From the NCBI GenBank assembly GCA_942490855.1, contig CALNYS010000005.1:62001-126000 (forward strand): a stretch of DNA of 64,000 nucleotides. The letters are read 5' to 3'. The notes under the pieces were generated by a model, which saw only the letters and a program-made list of their open reading frames with translations, was not told the origin of the DNA and ran no database searches. This stretch comes from CALNYS01 sp942490855. GTDB taxonomy: Bacteria > Planctomycetota > Phycisphaerae > Phycisphaerales > UBA1924. Positions 7,576 through 16,860 of the stretch are shown here, piece by piece. The first letter of the stretch is position 1. Every line of letters starts with the position of its first letter. The translations under genes were made by a program, and so were the position numbers.

Positions 7576-9969
7576 ATGATGACCTTGAGACTGACGGGTG
7601 TTGCACTGGCGGGCAGTCTGATGCTGGGCGCCCTGTGCTTCGCGGACGAGGCGAGCGTTCGGGCGCACCTCGCTACTGGCGAGTCCACCGCCTACCTCCA
7701 GCAAAGCAACGCTCGCATCGAGCTGATGGCGCCGGGGAAAGACGCCCCGCTCGATGCGGTCGTGTTTCAGAAGTTCCTCGGTGATCTTCCGCTCCACGGC
7801 GCGCGGGTCTTCGTGATCGAGAACGCGGACGGGACGGTGGCGCACGTCTACGACGATTCGACGGAGGGGCTGACGCTGCGTCGCGGCCCGGTGAACATCG
7901 CGCAGGAGGCGGCTGTTGACATGGCCGAAGGGTTCCTGCCCGAATCGATCCACTCCGTGGCCGAGCAGGTGTGGTTCCGCACCGGCGACGAAGCCGTCCT
8001 GGCGTGGGAGATCACCTCGTCGCTCGCTGATCAAGGGGCGCCGGCCAGCCCGACGCACTTCGAGACGGTCATCGATGCGGAAACCGGCAACGTGCTGTCC
8101 CAGCGACAGATCGACACCAAGACGTACGCGCCGGGCTCGCCCGAGACCGCCGACGGCGTCTTCCCCCGTATCGTGATCAACAACACGATCGGCGCGGCGG
8201 GCTCGAGGGCCTACGCGGCTCCGTTCGACGCTGTCGTGAGCCTTGGCGGATGCACCGGCACGCTGATCGCGCCCAATGTCGTCATCAGCGCGCGCCACTG
8301 CGGCGTCGGCGCCGGCACCCTCGTCAGGTTCGGCGACAACTCGAGCGGTCCCGTCTTCACCACCACGGTTCAGTCGTCGATGCTGCCCGATGGCAACGGC
8401 TCGCTGCTCGACGGCGGCGACCTGTCTATCCATATTCTGACGACGCCGGTTCCGATCGATATCGCCGAGCCCATGCGTCTGATCGACGAAACGAACGAAC
8501 TCGTCGGCATGCTCGCCGCGACGCTCGGCTACGGGTACAACGGCCTCGGCAGCTCGGGGCACGGGTTCAGCGCCGACGGCTTCCGCTGGGGCGGCGAGAA
8601 CATCATCGACGTCTACGGCAGCCCGGCGAGCTCGGGCGGCTCCAACATCATCTCGACTGACTTCGACAACGCCTCCGGCAGCGGCAACACGATCTCGGGC
8701 AGCAACCCGACCCCGCTCGAGTTCGAAGCGACGACCGCGCCCGGGGACAGCGGCGGCCCGGTCTTTGTTCAGTTCGGCAGCGAGTGGGTCATCGCGGGCG
8801 TTCTCTCCGGCGGCACGTCGAGCACGAGCGTGTACGGCGACATCTCCTGGTGGACCGGCGCCGCGATCTACCGCGACGCGATCGAAGCCGCCGGCGGCGT
8901 GTTCATCACCGGCCTCGAGATCGAGTTCCCCGACGGGCGGCCCAGCGTGGTGTCCTCGAGCGGCGGCGACACCCTGCGGGTCGATATCGTTCCCTCGCCC
9001 GAGGACCCGATCGTTCCCGGCAGCGGGACGTTCCACGTCGACAGCGGCTCGGGGTTCCAGCAGATCGCGCTCGTCCCCGGCCCGGTGAACAGCTTCACCG
9101 CCACGTTCCCCGCGCCCGACGAGTGCCCGACGAACATCGAGTACTACGTCTCCTTCGACCTTGAGTCGGGTACCACCGTGACCATGCCGGCGGGCGCTTC
9201 GCCCGGCTCATCGAGCGTGTACATCACGCTGGCCGCGGACGAGGTGGACATCGACGACCTGTACGACTTTGAGACGCCAGTTGGTTTCTCGGTTGGCGCC
9301 CCCGGCGACAGCGCGACGACGGGCGTGTGGGTCCGTGTGAACCCCAACGGCACGCAGGCGCAGCCGGAGAACGACAACTCCCCCGACGGCGACGTCGCGT
9401 GGGTGACCGGGCAGGGATCTGCTGGCGGCGGGCTCGGCGACGAGGACATCGATGGGGGCGCCACCTCGCTGGTGAGCAACCAGATCGATCTGAGCGACAC
9501 CCAGTCTGCGACGATCTCCTACGCCCGTTGGTACTCCAACGACACCGGCGCCGCGCCGAACGCGGACGTGTTTGAGGTGTTCGTTTCGGACGACGACGGC
9601 GCGGAATACGTGCTCGTTGAAACGGTCGGACCCGCCGGCGCGGGGACGTCGGGCGGCTGGATCGAGACGGGGTTCGTCGTCGGCGACTTCGTCGATCTCA
9701 CCTCAACGGTCCGCGTCAAGTTCGTCGCGAGCGATCTCGGCGACGGCTCGGTGGTGGAGGCGGGCATCGACGACGTGCGCATCTTCGGCGTGTCCTGCGG
9801 AGACGCCCCCTGCACCGCCGACCTCAACGCCGACAACGCGGTGAACTCAGCCGACCTCGCCATCCTCCTCGCCGCGTGGGGCAGCGCGGGCGGCGCGGAC
9901 ATCGACGGGAGCGGCGCGGCGGACTCGGCGGACCTTGCCATCATGCTCGCCGCGTGGGGCGGGTGCTGA
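7576..9969 (+). CDS. Secreted trypsin-like serine protease with propeptide and dockerin-like tail
   Basis: About 797 residues. A signal peptide (MMTLRLTGVALAGSLMLGAL, then C-F-A) is followed by an FTP/PepSY-like propeptide region (about 50-200, with the conserved F-E-T-V-I-D-A-E-T-G-N). The chymotrypsin-fold domain has its triad visible: H241 in S-A-R-H-C, D282 in G-G-D-L-S-I and S392 in G-D-S-G-G-P. A beta-rich region with F-E-T-P and W-V-R-V-N-P-N-G, perhaps a jelly-roll, comes next. The tail has two dockerin-like segments. The start is set by an ATG-ATG after a G-rich stretch; the frame upstream of it lacks a leader. A strong terminator follows at 10041. Likely an extracellular protease; its substrate is unknown. 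Confidence 0.85.
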   Translation: MMTLRLTGVALAGSLMLGALCFADEASVRAHLATGESTAYLQQSNARIELMAPGKDAPLDAVVFQKFLGDLPLHGARVFVIENADGTVAHVYDDSTEGLTLRRGPVNIAQEAAVDMAEGFLPESIHSVAEQVWFRTGDEAVLAWEITSSLADQGAPASPTHFETVIDAETGNVLSQRQIDTKTYAPGSPETADGVFPRIVINNTIGAAGSRAYAAPFDAVVSLGGCTGTLIAPNVVISARHCGVGAGTLVRFGDNSSGPVFTTTVQSSMLPDGNGSLLDGGDLSIHILTTPVPIDIAEPMRLIDETNELVGMLAATLGYGYNGLGSSGHGFSADGFRWGGENIIDVYGSPASSGGSNIISTDFDNASGSGNTISGSNPTPLEFEATTAPGDSGGPVFVQFGSEWVIAGVLSGGTSSTSVYGDISWWTGAAIYRDAIEAAGGVFITGLEIEFPDGRPSVVSSSGGDTLRVDIVPSPEDPIVPGSGTFHVDSGSGFQQIALVPGPVNSFTATFPAPDECPTNIEYYVSFDLESGTTVTMPAGASPGSSSVYITLAADEVDIDDLYDFETPVGFSVGAPGDSATTGVWVRVNPNGTQAQPENDNSPDGDVAWVTGQGSAGGGLGDEDIDGGATSLVSNQIDLSDTQSATISYARWYSNDTGAAPNADVFEVFVSDDDGAEYVLVETVGPAGAGTSGGWIETGFVVGDFVDLTSTVRVKFVASDLGDGSVVEAGIDDVRIFGVSCGDAPCTADLNADNAVNSADLAILLAAWGSAGGADIDGSGAADSADLAIMLAAWGGC

Positions 9970-10040
9970 AAGCAGCAGAACGGGTTCGGTGAAGCGGCGG
10001 GCGCCCGAACCGCCGACCTCCACCGTCACCTTCGGTTTCA

Positions 10041-10074
10041 AAGGGACTCGCGAGACATCGCGAGTTCCTTTTTT
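10041..10074 (+). terminator. Intrinsic terminator after the protease gene
   Basis: A 13-bp stem (10041-10053 with 10058-10070, one GT pair), a GACA loop and a T-run. The stem, loop and flanks (TTTCAAAGGGACT before, TTTTTTCGTG after) nearly duplicate the element at 3735-3768. Confidence 0.8.
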
Positions 10075-10214
10075 CGTGGGCTCTGGGCGAGTTGGTAACT
10101 GCGCCCGGACGCGGCGAGGACATGCGGGCCTGCATGGAGCGTTTGGAACACGTCATTCCGACTGCTAGGGTGATGGCTTACAGCAATAATCTGCCATTTC
10201 TCTGGGGACCACGC

Positions 10215-11381
10215 ATGCGACGATTCCTGAAGCGCAGCAGCTACGCAGTATCCTTTTTGAGCCTCTGTTTGTTCACAACAGCTACGGCGGGTGCCCAGAT
10301 GCAGGATCTCGGCACGCTCGGGGGAAGCCGCTCAGAGGCGTGGGGCTCCAACGCCGACGGTTCCGTCGTCGTCGGGGTGGCGTACAACACCGACAACCAC
10401 GGGCGCGCATTCCGATGGACGCTTAGCGGCGCGATGCACGACCTCGGCACACTTGTCGGTGGGACCCGGGCGCACGCGACGGGCGTCAGCGCCGATGGTT
10501 CCGTCGTTGTTGGCTGGGGGGCGTTAGAGAGTAGCGTTGGCTTTGTTCACGCATTTCGGTGGACGATGGGCGGTGGAATGCAGGATCTCGGTACGCTCGC
10601 TCCTAGCATCTTTTTTGGTTCACGGGCGTATGGCATCAGTGCCGATGGTTCCGTCATCGTCGGGTGGTCAGATAATGAAAAACGCGACCAGCGTGCGTTC
10701 CGGAGGACGGCAAGCGATGGCATGCAGTCCCTCGGCACACTTGGTCCACTCGAAAGTTGGTCAGCAGCGTATGGAGCCAGCGCCGATGGTTCCGTAGTGG
10801 TCGGCTCCTCAATAAGTCGCGCGTTCCGCTGGACGGCCAACGACGGCATGCAGGACCTCGGAACGCTTGGGGGAACTTCTTCAACCGCACTTGGCGTCAA
10901 TGCGGACGGCTCTGTAGTCGTTGGGCAGGCTCTAAACGACCAAGGCAACTGGCGCGCGTTCCGCTGGACAGCCAGCGGCGGGATGCAGGACCTTGGAACG
11001 ATCGGAGGGAGCGTGTCGCATGCCCGCAGCGTCAGCGGCGACGGCTCCGTTGTTGTCGGGTATGCCGACAACGAAGATGGCGAGGCGCGCGCGTTCCGCT
11101 GGACGGCCGAAAGCGGGATGCAGAACCTCGGTACGCTCGGTGGAACCTGGTCACAGGCCTTTGGAGTTAGCAGCGACGGCTCTGTCATCGTCGGACGGTC
11201 GTACAACGCCGACGGCAATTTGCATGCATTTCGCTGGACCGCACAGGCACCTCAGGCCACGGTTGTAATGGCTCCAATCCACGGCCAAATCCCCACATTC
11301 GTACATGCCCCCCAGCCACTACCGCAGCCGCCGGTTTGGCAGTCTCAGATTGCATCACGCGTCGTTGCGGCTCGCGGATGA
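10215..11381 (+). CDS. Exported HAF-repeat protein (probably frameshifted N-terminal part)
   Basis: 388 residues with a signal peptide (MRRFLKRSSYAVSFLSLCLF then T-T-A-T-A-G-A-Q) and about seven HAF repeats. Each repeat combines G-S-V-V-V-G with A-F-R-W-T and M-Q-D-L-G-T-L-G-G. HAF repeats are small beta units of exported proteins with no known enzymatic role. Start at 10215 gives the signal peptide its Met. Unlike nearly every other secreted protein here it lacks the dockerin-like tail; the frame stops soon after a Pro-rich linker (P-Q-P-L-P-Q-P-P-V-W), while a hydrolase with a dockerin tail but no signal peptide begins in another frame inside its last 77 bases. A single HAF-hydrolase-dockerin gene broken by a frameshift explains both oddities. 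Confidence 0.7.
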   Translation: MRRFLKRSSYAVSFLSLCLFTTATAGAQMQDLGTLGGSRSEAWGSNADGSVVVGVAYNTDNHGRAFRWTLSGAMHDLGTLVGGTRAHATGVSADGSVVVGWGALESSVGFVHAFRWTMGGGMQDLGTLAPSIFFGSRAYGISADGSVIVGWSDNEKRDQRAFRRTASDGMQSLGTLGPLESWSAAYGASADGSVVVGSSISRAFRWTANDGMQDLGTLGGTSSTALGVNADGSVVVGQALNDQGNWRAFRWTASGGMQDLGTIGGSVSHARSVSGDGSVVVGYADNEDGEARAFRWTAESGMQNLGTLGGTWSQAFGVSSDGSVIVGRSYNADGNLHAFRWTAQAPQATVVMAPIHGQIPTFVHAPQPLPQPPVWQSQIASRVVAARG

Positions 11382-13023
11382 GATCAACGCCGCACGCGCT
11401 GCAGCGAACCCAAGCCAAGCCCCTGTGGAAGTCATCACGACGCCGGGCGTGTGGAACGATTTCGTCGTCGAGGGATTCGCAGACATTATTTACAGCCGGT
11501 TCCTGTGGCTCTACTCGGAGCTCCAGGGCGGAAGCGTCGTGTTCGAAACGCTTGCTGGATTGCTCGAAGAGAGCGGGCGAAGCGAAACCGGGCCCGCCCC
11601 CGCCGCGGCGGGCACACGATTCGCACTGCAGATTCACGACGTCGTGACGCAGGCGCGTGCCGATCACGGCCCAACGCATCCGGTGTACATCGACCTCATC
11701 GGGCACAGCCGTGGGGGGCTCGCCGCGCATCACACGGCGCTCGCTCTCGATGCCGCGTACGGCTACTCGTCCGACCCAAACATCCATGTGAGCTACACGT
11801 CGATCGACGCGATCGATACATCCGGGCCGTACCCGGGCATGCCGACACCTCTCGCCCGCCCGCTGGCGTACGCGGGCGAGCTTCTCAGCACGTTCGCCGC
11901 GATCAACCCGCCGGCGGATCGGACGAACAACATCTACGCCGAGTTCGCGGCCCGCCCCGGTGACTCAAGCTGGTTCGGAGACGATCTGTTCGATTACATC
12001 ACGACACACTTTGGGACCCAGCTCGACGAGTGGCTTGTTCTGCGCGGGCTCCCGCTCGGGCGGCCGCGGCCGGAGCTCTCGCCGGAGAGCGACCGCCTCT
12101 ACCCGGGCGCTGGGCACGGCGCCATCATGCCGATGATCGCCGATGACTTTGACCTGCAGAGCGCTGGCTCGGCGCCGATCCTCCCGTACTCGATCACCGC
12201 GACGACCTACTTCGGCGACCTCATCCAGAACCCGCTGATGGAGTTCACGCCGACATCTGCTGTCGAGCTTGCTGAGCCGATCGATCCAGCGCAGTCTGTT
12301 CGATCCGCTGAGAACCTGCTCGCTTTGGACGCGGCTACAGACGGGTGCAGCGCGCTGATCGCCGCTCAATCCGCCGCGCTGGATATGGATTTCCGGGCGG
12401 CGGTCCCGGGTGATCTCAGCGGGCTGCTGACTGACATCGATGCGGCCGTTGCGAGCGGCTTTCCACTGGCCAACGCGTGGGCGCCTACGGCAGACACGCC
12501 CGCGATGCCAACGTTGGCGTGCGCCGTCGAAGGAGAGCCCGACGCGGCCTTTGAGCTCAACGGCGGCGCCGCGATGGTGCAAACACTCGCCGCGGCATCG
12601 ATGTCGCTTGATGAGATCGAGTTCAGCGTGGACGCGCTGCTGCTCGGCGCCGCGCCCTCGCTGTCGTTGCGGATTGTCGGCATCGGGATCGATGACGTGT
12701 TCCCCGTGACGCCGCCGCCCGGCGCGTTCCCGGACGAGCGCTTCACGACGAGCATCATCGCCGAGCGCGGCGGTTCGGGCGGCTGTGAGGCGTGCCCCGA
12801 CCGCGTGACTGTGATGGGAGACGGCGCCTACCTGTTCGACGTCGGCGCTTCGAGCGTCGTGCCCGGGCGGCCTGCGGACGTCAACAACGACGGGGTCGTC
12901 GACTCGACGGATCTCGCGAGCATCCTCGCGGTGTGGGAACAAATGCACCCGCTGGACCTGACCGGGGATGGAATTGTTAACTCCTCAGACCTCGCCGTGA
13001 TTCTCGCCGCGTGGGATGAGTAG
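11305..13023 (+). CDS. Lipase-like alpha/beta hydrolase domain with dockerin-like tail (likely C-terminal half of the preceding gene)
   Basis: The frame codes for 572 residues. The nucleophile elbow G-H-S-R-G-G (Ser at about residue 135) follows a hydrophobic strand (Y-I-D-L-I-G), as in alpha/beta hydrolases. An upstream T-P-G-V-W-N-D-F and the later acidic and His positions fit an esterase or lipase, but the rest of the triad cannot be assigned by eye. Two dockerin-like segments close the protein. No signal peptide exists, although the tail implies export, and the first 30 codons look non-native. The overlap with the upstream HAF frame (11305-11381) contains a C6 run at 11308-11313. The true start is therefore probably the HAF gene's ATG at 10215. 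Confidence 0.65.
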   Translation: MPPSHYRSRRFGSLRLHHASLRLADEINAARAAANPSQAPVEVITTPGVWNDFVVEGFADIIYSRFLWLYSELQGGSVVFETLAGLLEESGRSETGPAPAAAGTRFALQIHDVVTQARADHGPTHPVYIDLIGHSRGGLAAHHTALALDAAYGYSSDPNIHVSYTSIDAIDTSGPYPGMPTPLARPLAYAGELLSTFAAINPPADRTNNIYAEFAARPGDSSWFGDDLFDYITTHFGTQLDEWLVLRGLPLGRPRPELSPESDRLYPGAGHGAIMPMIADDFDLQSAGSAPILPYSITATTYFGDLIQNPLMEFTPTSAVELAEPIDPAQSVRSAENLLALDAATDGCSALIAAQSAALDMDFRAAVPGDLSGLLTDIDAAVASGFPLANAWAPTADTPAMPTLACAVEGEPDAAFELNGGAAMVQTLAAASMSLDEIEFSVDALLLGAAPSLSLRIVGIGIDDVFPVTPPPGAFPDERFTTSIIAERGGSGGCEACPDRVTVMGDGAYLFDVGASSVVPGRPADVNNDGVVDSTDLASILAVWEQMHPLDLTGDGIVNSSDLAVILAAWDE

Positions 13024-13091
13024 GCGGAACCAACGGCGCCGGGCCACGGCTCCCCTCAACTCGTCAGCAGCTCTCGGCAGCTGCGATCCCG

Positions 13092-13115
13092 AAAAAACGC
13101 GCGAGGCGTCGCGCG
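13092..13115 (-). terminator. Intrinsic terminator for the downstream FG-GAP gene
   Basis: On the minus strand a 7-bp GC stem (13115-13109 with 13104-13098, four-base loop) runs straight into six T residues (13097-13092). It lies about 40 bases past the stop codon at 13156. Confidence 0.75.
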
Positions 13116-13155
13116 CCTGATAGTCAAGCTGGTTGTGAGGACGTGATCCGAAGCG

Positions 13156-16100
13156 TCACTCGCACCCGCTGCCCCAGGCGGCGAGGAGGATGGCGAGATC
13201 GGCCGAGTCCGTGACCATGTCGCCGTTGAGGTCCGCGGCGATGTTCGCCCACGCGGCGAGGAGGATCGCGAGGTCCGCGCTGTCGACGCAGCCGTCGCCG
13301 CTGAAGTCCGCCGGGTTCGGCGGCGTCGGCTCGCCCACGCCGAAGATCACGTAGGTTTCACCGGCGTCGATGGCGCCGTTCGGGTCGCCGTCGTCGGCGC
13401 CGATGATGAAGTCGTCAACACCGTCGCCGTTGAAGTCGCCCGCGCCGGAGACGGCGACGCCGCAGGAGTCGGACGGGTCGATCCCGGTGAGAACGTAGCC
13501 GTTGATCCCGTCGAGCGAGGCGAGTTCGAGCACGCCGCTCGCGCCGATGCCGACCGCTCCGTAGATGACGTAGGCCTCGCCGGCGCCGGTCATGCCGTTC
13601 GGGCTGGCGCTCCGGGCTCCGATGAGGATGTCGTCGATGCCGTCGGCGTTGATGTCGCCCGCGCCGGAGAGCGTCTCGCCACTCCGGTCAGACGTGTCGA
13701 TGCCCGTGACGACGAAGCCGTTGGCCCCGTTGAGCGAAGCGAGCTCGACCGCGCCGCTCGAACCCACGCCGGGGCCGCCGAACACGATGTAGCTCTCCCC
13801 GGCGCTGTTGACGCCAAAGGGATCCGCACCGTACGCCCCGATGAGCAGGTCGTCGACGCCGTCGCCGTTGACGTCGCCCGCGCCGGAAACGGCGGAGCAG
13901 CGGTCCGACTGATCGATCCCGTTGAGAACGAACCCGTTGGCGCCGTTGAGCGCCGAGAGCGCGAAGACGCCCCCCGCCCCGATGCCGGCGCCGCCGAAGA
14001 CCACGTAGCACTCGCCCGCAGAGTCGACCCCGTTCGGGTCGGCGCCCTTGGCCCCGATGATCAGGTCGTCGACGCCGTCGCCGTTGACGTCGCCCGCGCT
14101 CGAGACCGGCTGCCCGCTCTGGTCGGAGGCGTCGATCCCGGGGAGAGCAAAGCCGTTGGTCCCGTCGAGCGAGGAGAGTTCGATCACGCCGCTCGAACCG
14201 ACGCCAACCCCCCCGAACACGACGTAGCTCTCGCCCGAGGAGGACCCCGCGTCGGTCCCGACAAACCCGCCGCCGATGAGGAGATCGTCGACGCCGTCGT
14301 CGTTCACATCGCCCGCGTCTGAGACCGAAAAGATCCGGTCGAGCTCGGCGATGCCGTTGAGCACAAACCCGTTGGTCCCGTCGAGCGCGCTGAGCTCGAA
14401 GGCCCCGCCCGCCCCGACGCCCGCGCCGCCGAACACGACGTAGACCTCTCCGGCGCTGTTCACGCCGTTCGGGCTGGCGCCCGGCGCGGAGATCACCAGG
14501 TCGTCGACCCCGTCGGCGTTGATGTCGCCCACGCCCGTAACGCCGGAGCCGCTGGTATCGAAGGGGTCGATCCCGTTGAGCGCGAACCCGTTCGTCCCGT
14601 CGAGCGCCGACAGCTCGAGCGGGCCGCCCGATCCCACGCTCGGTCCGCCGAAGACCACGTAGCTCTGCCCGGAGAACGAGCCGTTCGGGTCGCTCACGTA
14701 CGCCCCGATGATGACGTCGTCGACGCCGTCGCCGTTGATGTCGCCGGCGCCGGAGACGGCCCGCCCGCTGGTGTCGGACGCGGCGGCACCGTTGATGACA
14801 AAGCCGTTATCCCCGTTGAGGCGCCGCATCGGGAAGCGCGACGGGTCGGCCACGCCGAAGACCACGTAGCTCTCGCCGGCGCTGAAGTTCCCGTTCTGGG
14901 TGGCGTTGATGGCGCCGATGATGAGGTCGTCGACGCTGTCACCGTTGACGTCGCCCGCCGAGGCGACGGACCACCCGCTGCGGTCCTGTGCGTCGATGCC
15001 GTTGAGGACGAAGCCGTTGGAGCCGTCGAGGGCCGAGAGCTCGATCGTGCCCGTGCTCCCGACGCCCGGCCCGCCGTAGACCACGTAGCTCTCGCCGCTC
15101 GTGAAGCCGTTCGGGCTGGCGTCCCTCGCCCCGATGACGATGTCGTCGACGCCGTCGCCGTTCAGATCTCCGGCGAACGAGACAGAGGAGCCGCAGGTGT
15201 CGCCGGCGTCGATGCCGTTGAGGACGAAGCCGTTGGTCCCGTCGAGTGCCGAGAGCTCGATCGCGCCCGTGGCGCCGAGGGCGCTCCCGCCGAAGACCAC
15301 GTAGCTCGCACCGCTGTTGATCCCGTTCGGGTCGGCGCGTCGCGCGCCGATGATGAGATCGTCGATGCCATCCGCGTTGACGTCGCCGGCGGTAGAGACC
15401 GACCGGCCGCTGATGTCAAGGTTCGCGATGCCGTTGAGGACGAAGCCGTTGGCGCCGTTCAAGGATGAAAGCTCGATGACTCCCGCAGAGCCGACGCCCG
15501 TGCCGCCGAAAACTACGTAGGTCTCGCCGGCGGCCGTGTTCCCGTTCGGGGAGGCGTAGTAGGCGCCGATGATGAGGTCGTCGACGCCGTCGCCGTTGAC
15601 GTCGCCCGCGGCAGCAACCGCGGCGCCGCTGAACTCGCTCGCGCCGATCCCGTTGAGGACGAAGCCGTTGGCGCCGTTGAGCGCCGCGAGTTCGACGGCG
15701 CCCGTCGTCCCGACGCCAGCGCCGCCGAAGACGACGTAGCTCTCGCCGGCGTTGGCGACGCCGTTGGGATCGGCGAGAAACGCGCCGATGATGAGGTCAT
15801 CAACGCCGTCGCCGTTGACGTCGCCGGCTGAGGACACACAGTGACCGCTGCGGTCGTTTTCGTCGACCCCATTGAGCACATAGCCGTTGGTCCCGTTGAG
15901 CGATGAGAGTTCCACTGCTCCGCTAGCGCCGAGCCCCGCGCCGCCGAAAACGACGTAGCTTGCGCCGGAGCGGTCGATCCCGTTCGGGTCGGCGAGGTAC
16001 GCCCCAACGATGAGGTCGTCGACGCCGTCGCCGTTGACATCGCCCGCGCAGGAGACCGAGTACCCGCTGCGGTCCCCGGGGGAAACGCCGTTGATCACGA

Positions 16101-16434
16101 AGCCGTTCGTCCCATCGAGCGATGAGAAGGGGATCTCGCCGGATGCCCCCACCTCGGCGCCCCCGAACACGACGTAGCTCTCGCCGGAATCGGCCCCGTT
16201 CGGATCACCCCCGTCTGCACCGATGATGAGGTCATCGAAACCATCGCCGTTGAAGTCACCCGCGGCGGTGCGTCCGCTGCTGTCGAACATGTCAATGCCG
16301 GCCAAGACAAAGCCGTTGGTCCCGTCGAGGGACGACAAATCGAACGCTGCCGGGAAAGCCCCGCCCGCGAGAGCTTGGGTGGACCCAGCAAGGCTGGCAA
16401 AGAGGGCGGCTTGGGAAACAAAGCGGGTTTTCAT
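13156..16434 (-). CDS. Secreted FG-GAP beta-propeller protein with dockerin-like tail (paralogue of 3865-7080)
   Basis: 1092 residues with the same architecture as the gene at 3865-7080: signal peptide (MKTRFVSQAALFASLAGSTQ), 14 FG-GAP repeats and two C-terminal dockerin-like segments ending in W-G-S-G-C-E. Most repeats carry D-x-N-G-D-G-V-D-D-L-I-I-G-A and end S-Y-V-V-F-G. Repeat 7 is again followed by an aberrant linker (V-A-D-P-S-R-F-P-M-R-R-L-N-G), so the 7+7 split is conserved between the paralogues. Repeat 10 has lost part of its pattern (L-I-G-G-G-F-V-G). The start is supported by an AGGA 6-9 bases upstream and by alignment with the paralogue. Probably a surface or extracellular protein. 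Confidence 0.87.
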   Translation of the reverse strand: MKTRFVSQAALFASLAGSTQALAGGAFPAAFDLSSLDGTNGFVLAGIDMFDSSGRTAAGDFNGDGFDDLIIGADGGDPNGADSGESYVVFGGAEVGASGEIPFSSLDGTNGFVINGVSPGDRSGYSVSCAGDVNGDGVDDLIVGAYLADPNGIDRSGASYVVFGGAGLGASGAVELSSLNGTNGYVLNGVDENDRSGHCVSSAGDVNGDGVDDLIIGAFLADPNGVANAGESYVVFGGAGVGTTGAVELAALNGANGFVLNGIGASEFSGAAVAAAGDVNGDGVDDLIIGAYYASPNGNTAAGETYVVFGGTGVGSAGVIELSSLNGANGFVLNGIANLDISGRSVSTAGDVNADGIDDLIIGARRADPNGINSGASYVVFGGSALGATGAIELSALDGTNGFVLNGIDAGDTCGSSVSFAGDLNGDGVDDIVIGARDASPNGFTSGESYVVYGGPGVGSTGTIELSALDGSNGFVLNGIDAQDRSGWSVASAGDVNGDSVDDLIIGAINATQNGNFSAGESYVVFGVADPSRFPMRRLNGDNGFVINGAAASDTSGRAVSGAGDINGDGVDDVIIGAYVSDPNGSFSGQSYVVFGGPSVGSGGPLELSALDGTNGFALNGIDPFDTSGSGVTGVGDINADGVDDLVISAPGASPNGVNSAGEVYVVFGGAGVGAGGAFELSALDGTNGFVLNGIAELDRIFSVSDAGDVNDDGVDDLLIGGGFVGTDAGSSSGESYVVFGGVGVGSSGVIELSSLDGTNGFALPGIDASDQSGQPVSSAGDVNGDGVDDLIIGAKGADPNGVDSAGECYVVFGGAGIGAGGVFALSALNGANGFVLNGIDQSDRCSAVSGAGDVNGDGVDDLLIGAYGADPFGVNSAGESYIVFGGPGVGSSGAVELASLNGANGFVVTGIDTSDRSGETLSGAGDINADGIDDILIGARSASPNGMTGAGEAYVIYGAVGIGASGVLELASLDGINGYVLTGIDPSDSCGVAVSGAGDFNGDGVDDFIIGADDGDPNGAIDAGETYVIFGVGEPTPPNPADFSGDGCVDSADLAILLAAWANIAADLNGDMVTDSADLAILLAAWGSGCE

Positions 16435-16860
16435 CGGGGATTCCTAACGGGTTGGCGGTAGCAGACTGTACCGCACACGCAGGCGTATCCAAGGATGTTT
16501 GCCCCGACAACGCCCCATAGAGCCCGCGCGGGCTCTCACGCCGCAACGTACGCAGCGGCGCCCGCTATCGACGAGCAATCCCGAGTTCAGCTCGCGTGTG
16601 ATAACTCGCGTATCTCTCGCAACCCATTACCGGAAGACACGAGGGCGGTACTCTTTTGCCGCACGGGTGGCTGCACGCCGAGATCGGTACGCCCTCAGAC
16701 AAACACGGCTCACGCTGTGTTCGGCACGGCGTGATGGATCTCAACGGCGTGCCCCGCGCGTCGTTCCTCGACGGCGCAGGGCACTTCGACGACATCATCG
16801 CCGAAGACAGCTCCGCCTTCGGTCTCGACACCGATACACAAGCCGACGTCCTGACCGAGA
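16435..16860. other. Intergenic region with an 18-bp palindrome and a possible gene remnant
   Basis: It holds the promoter of the FG-GAP gene on its left side. A perfect palindrome AGAGCCCGC/GCGGGCTCT sits at 16519-16536 without a T-run. On the plus strand from about 16734 a frame reads M-D-L-N-G-V-P-R-A-S-F-L-D-G-A-G-H-F-D-D with good GC3 bias, and continues to about 16860, where it runs into the 3' end of the opposite gene. This looks like the fragment of a former gene rather than a complete one. Confidence 0.3.

Noticed and set aside
3865..16434. Regular 216-bp repeats considered as CRISPR or satellite DNA
   Set aside because: They are in-frame FG-GAP coding repeats within open reading frames, too long for CRISPR repeats and without spacers.
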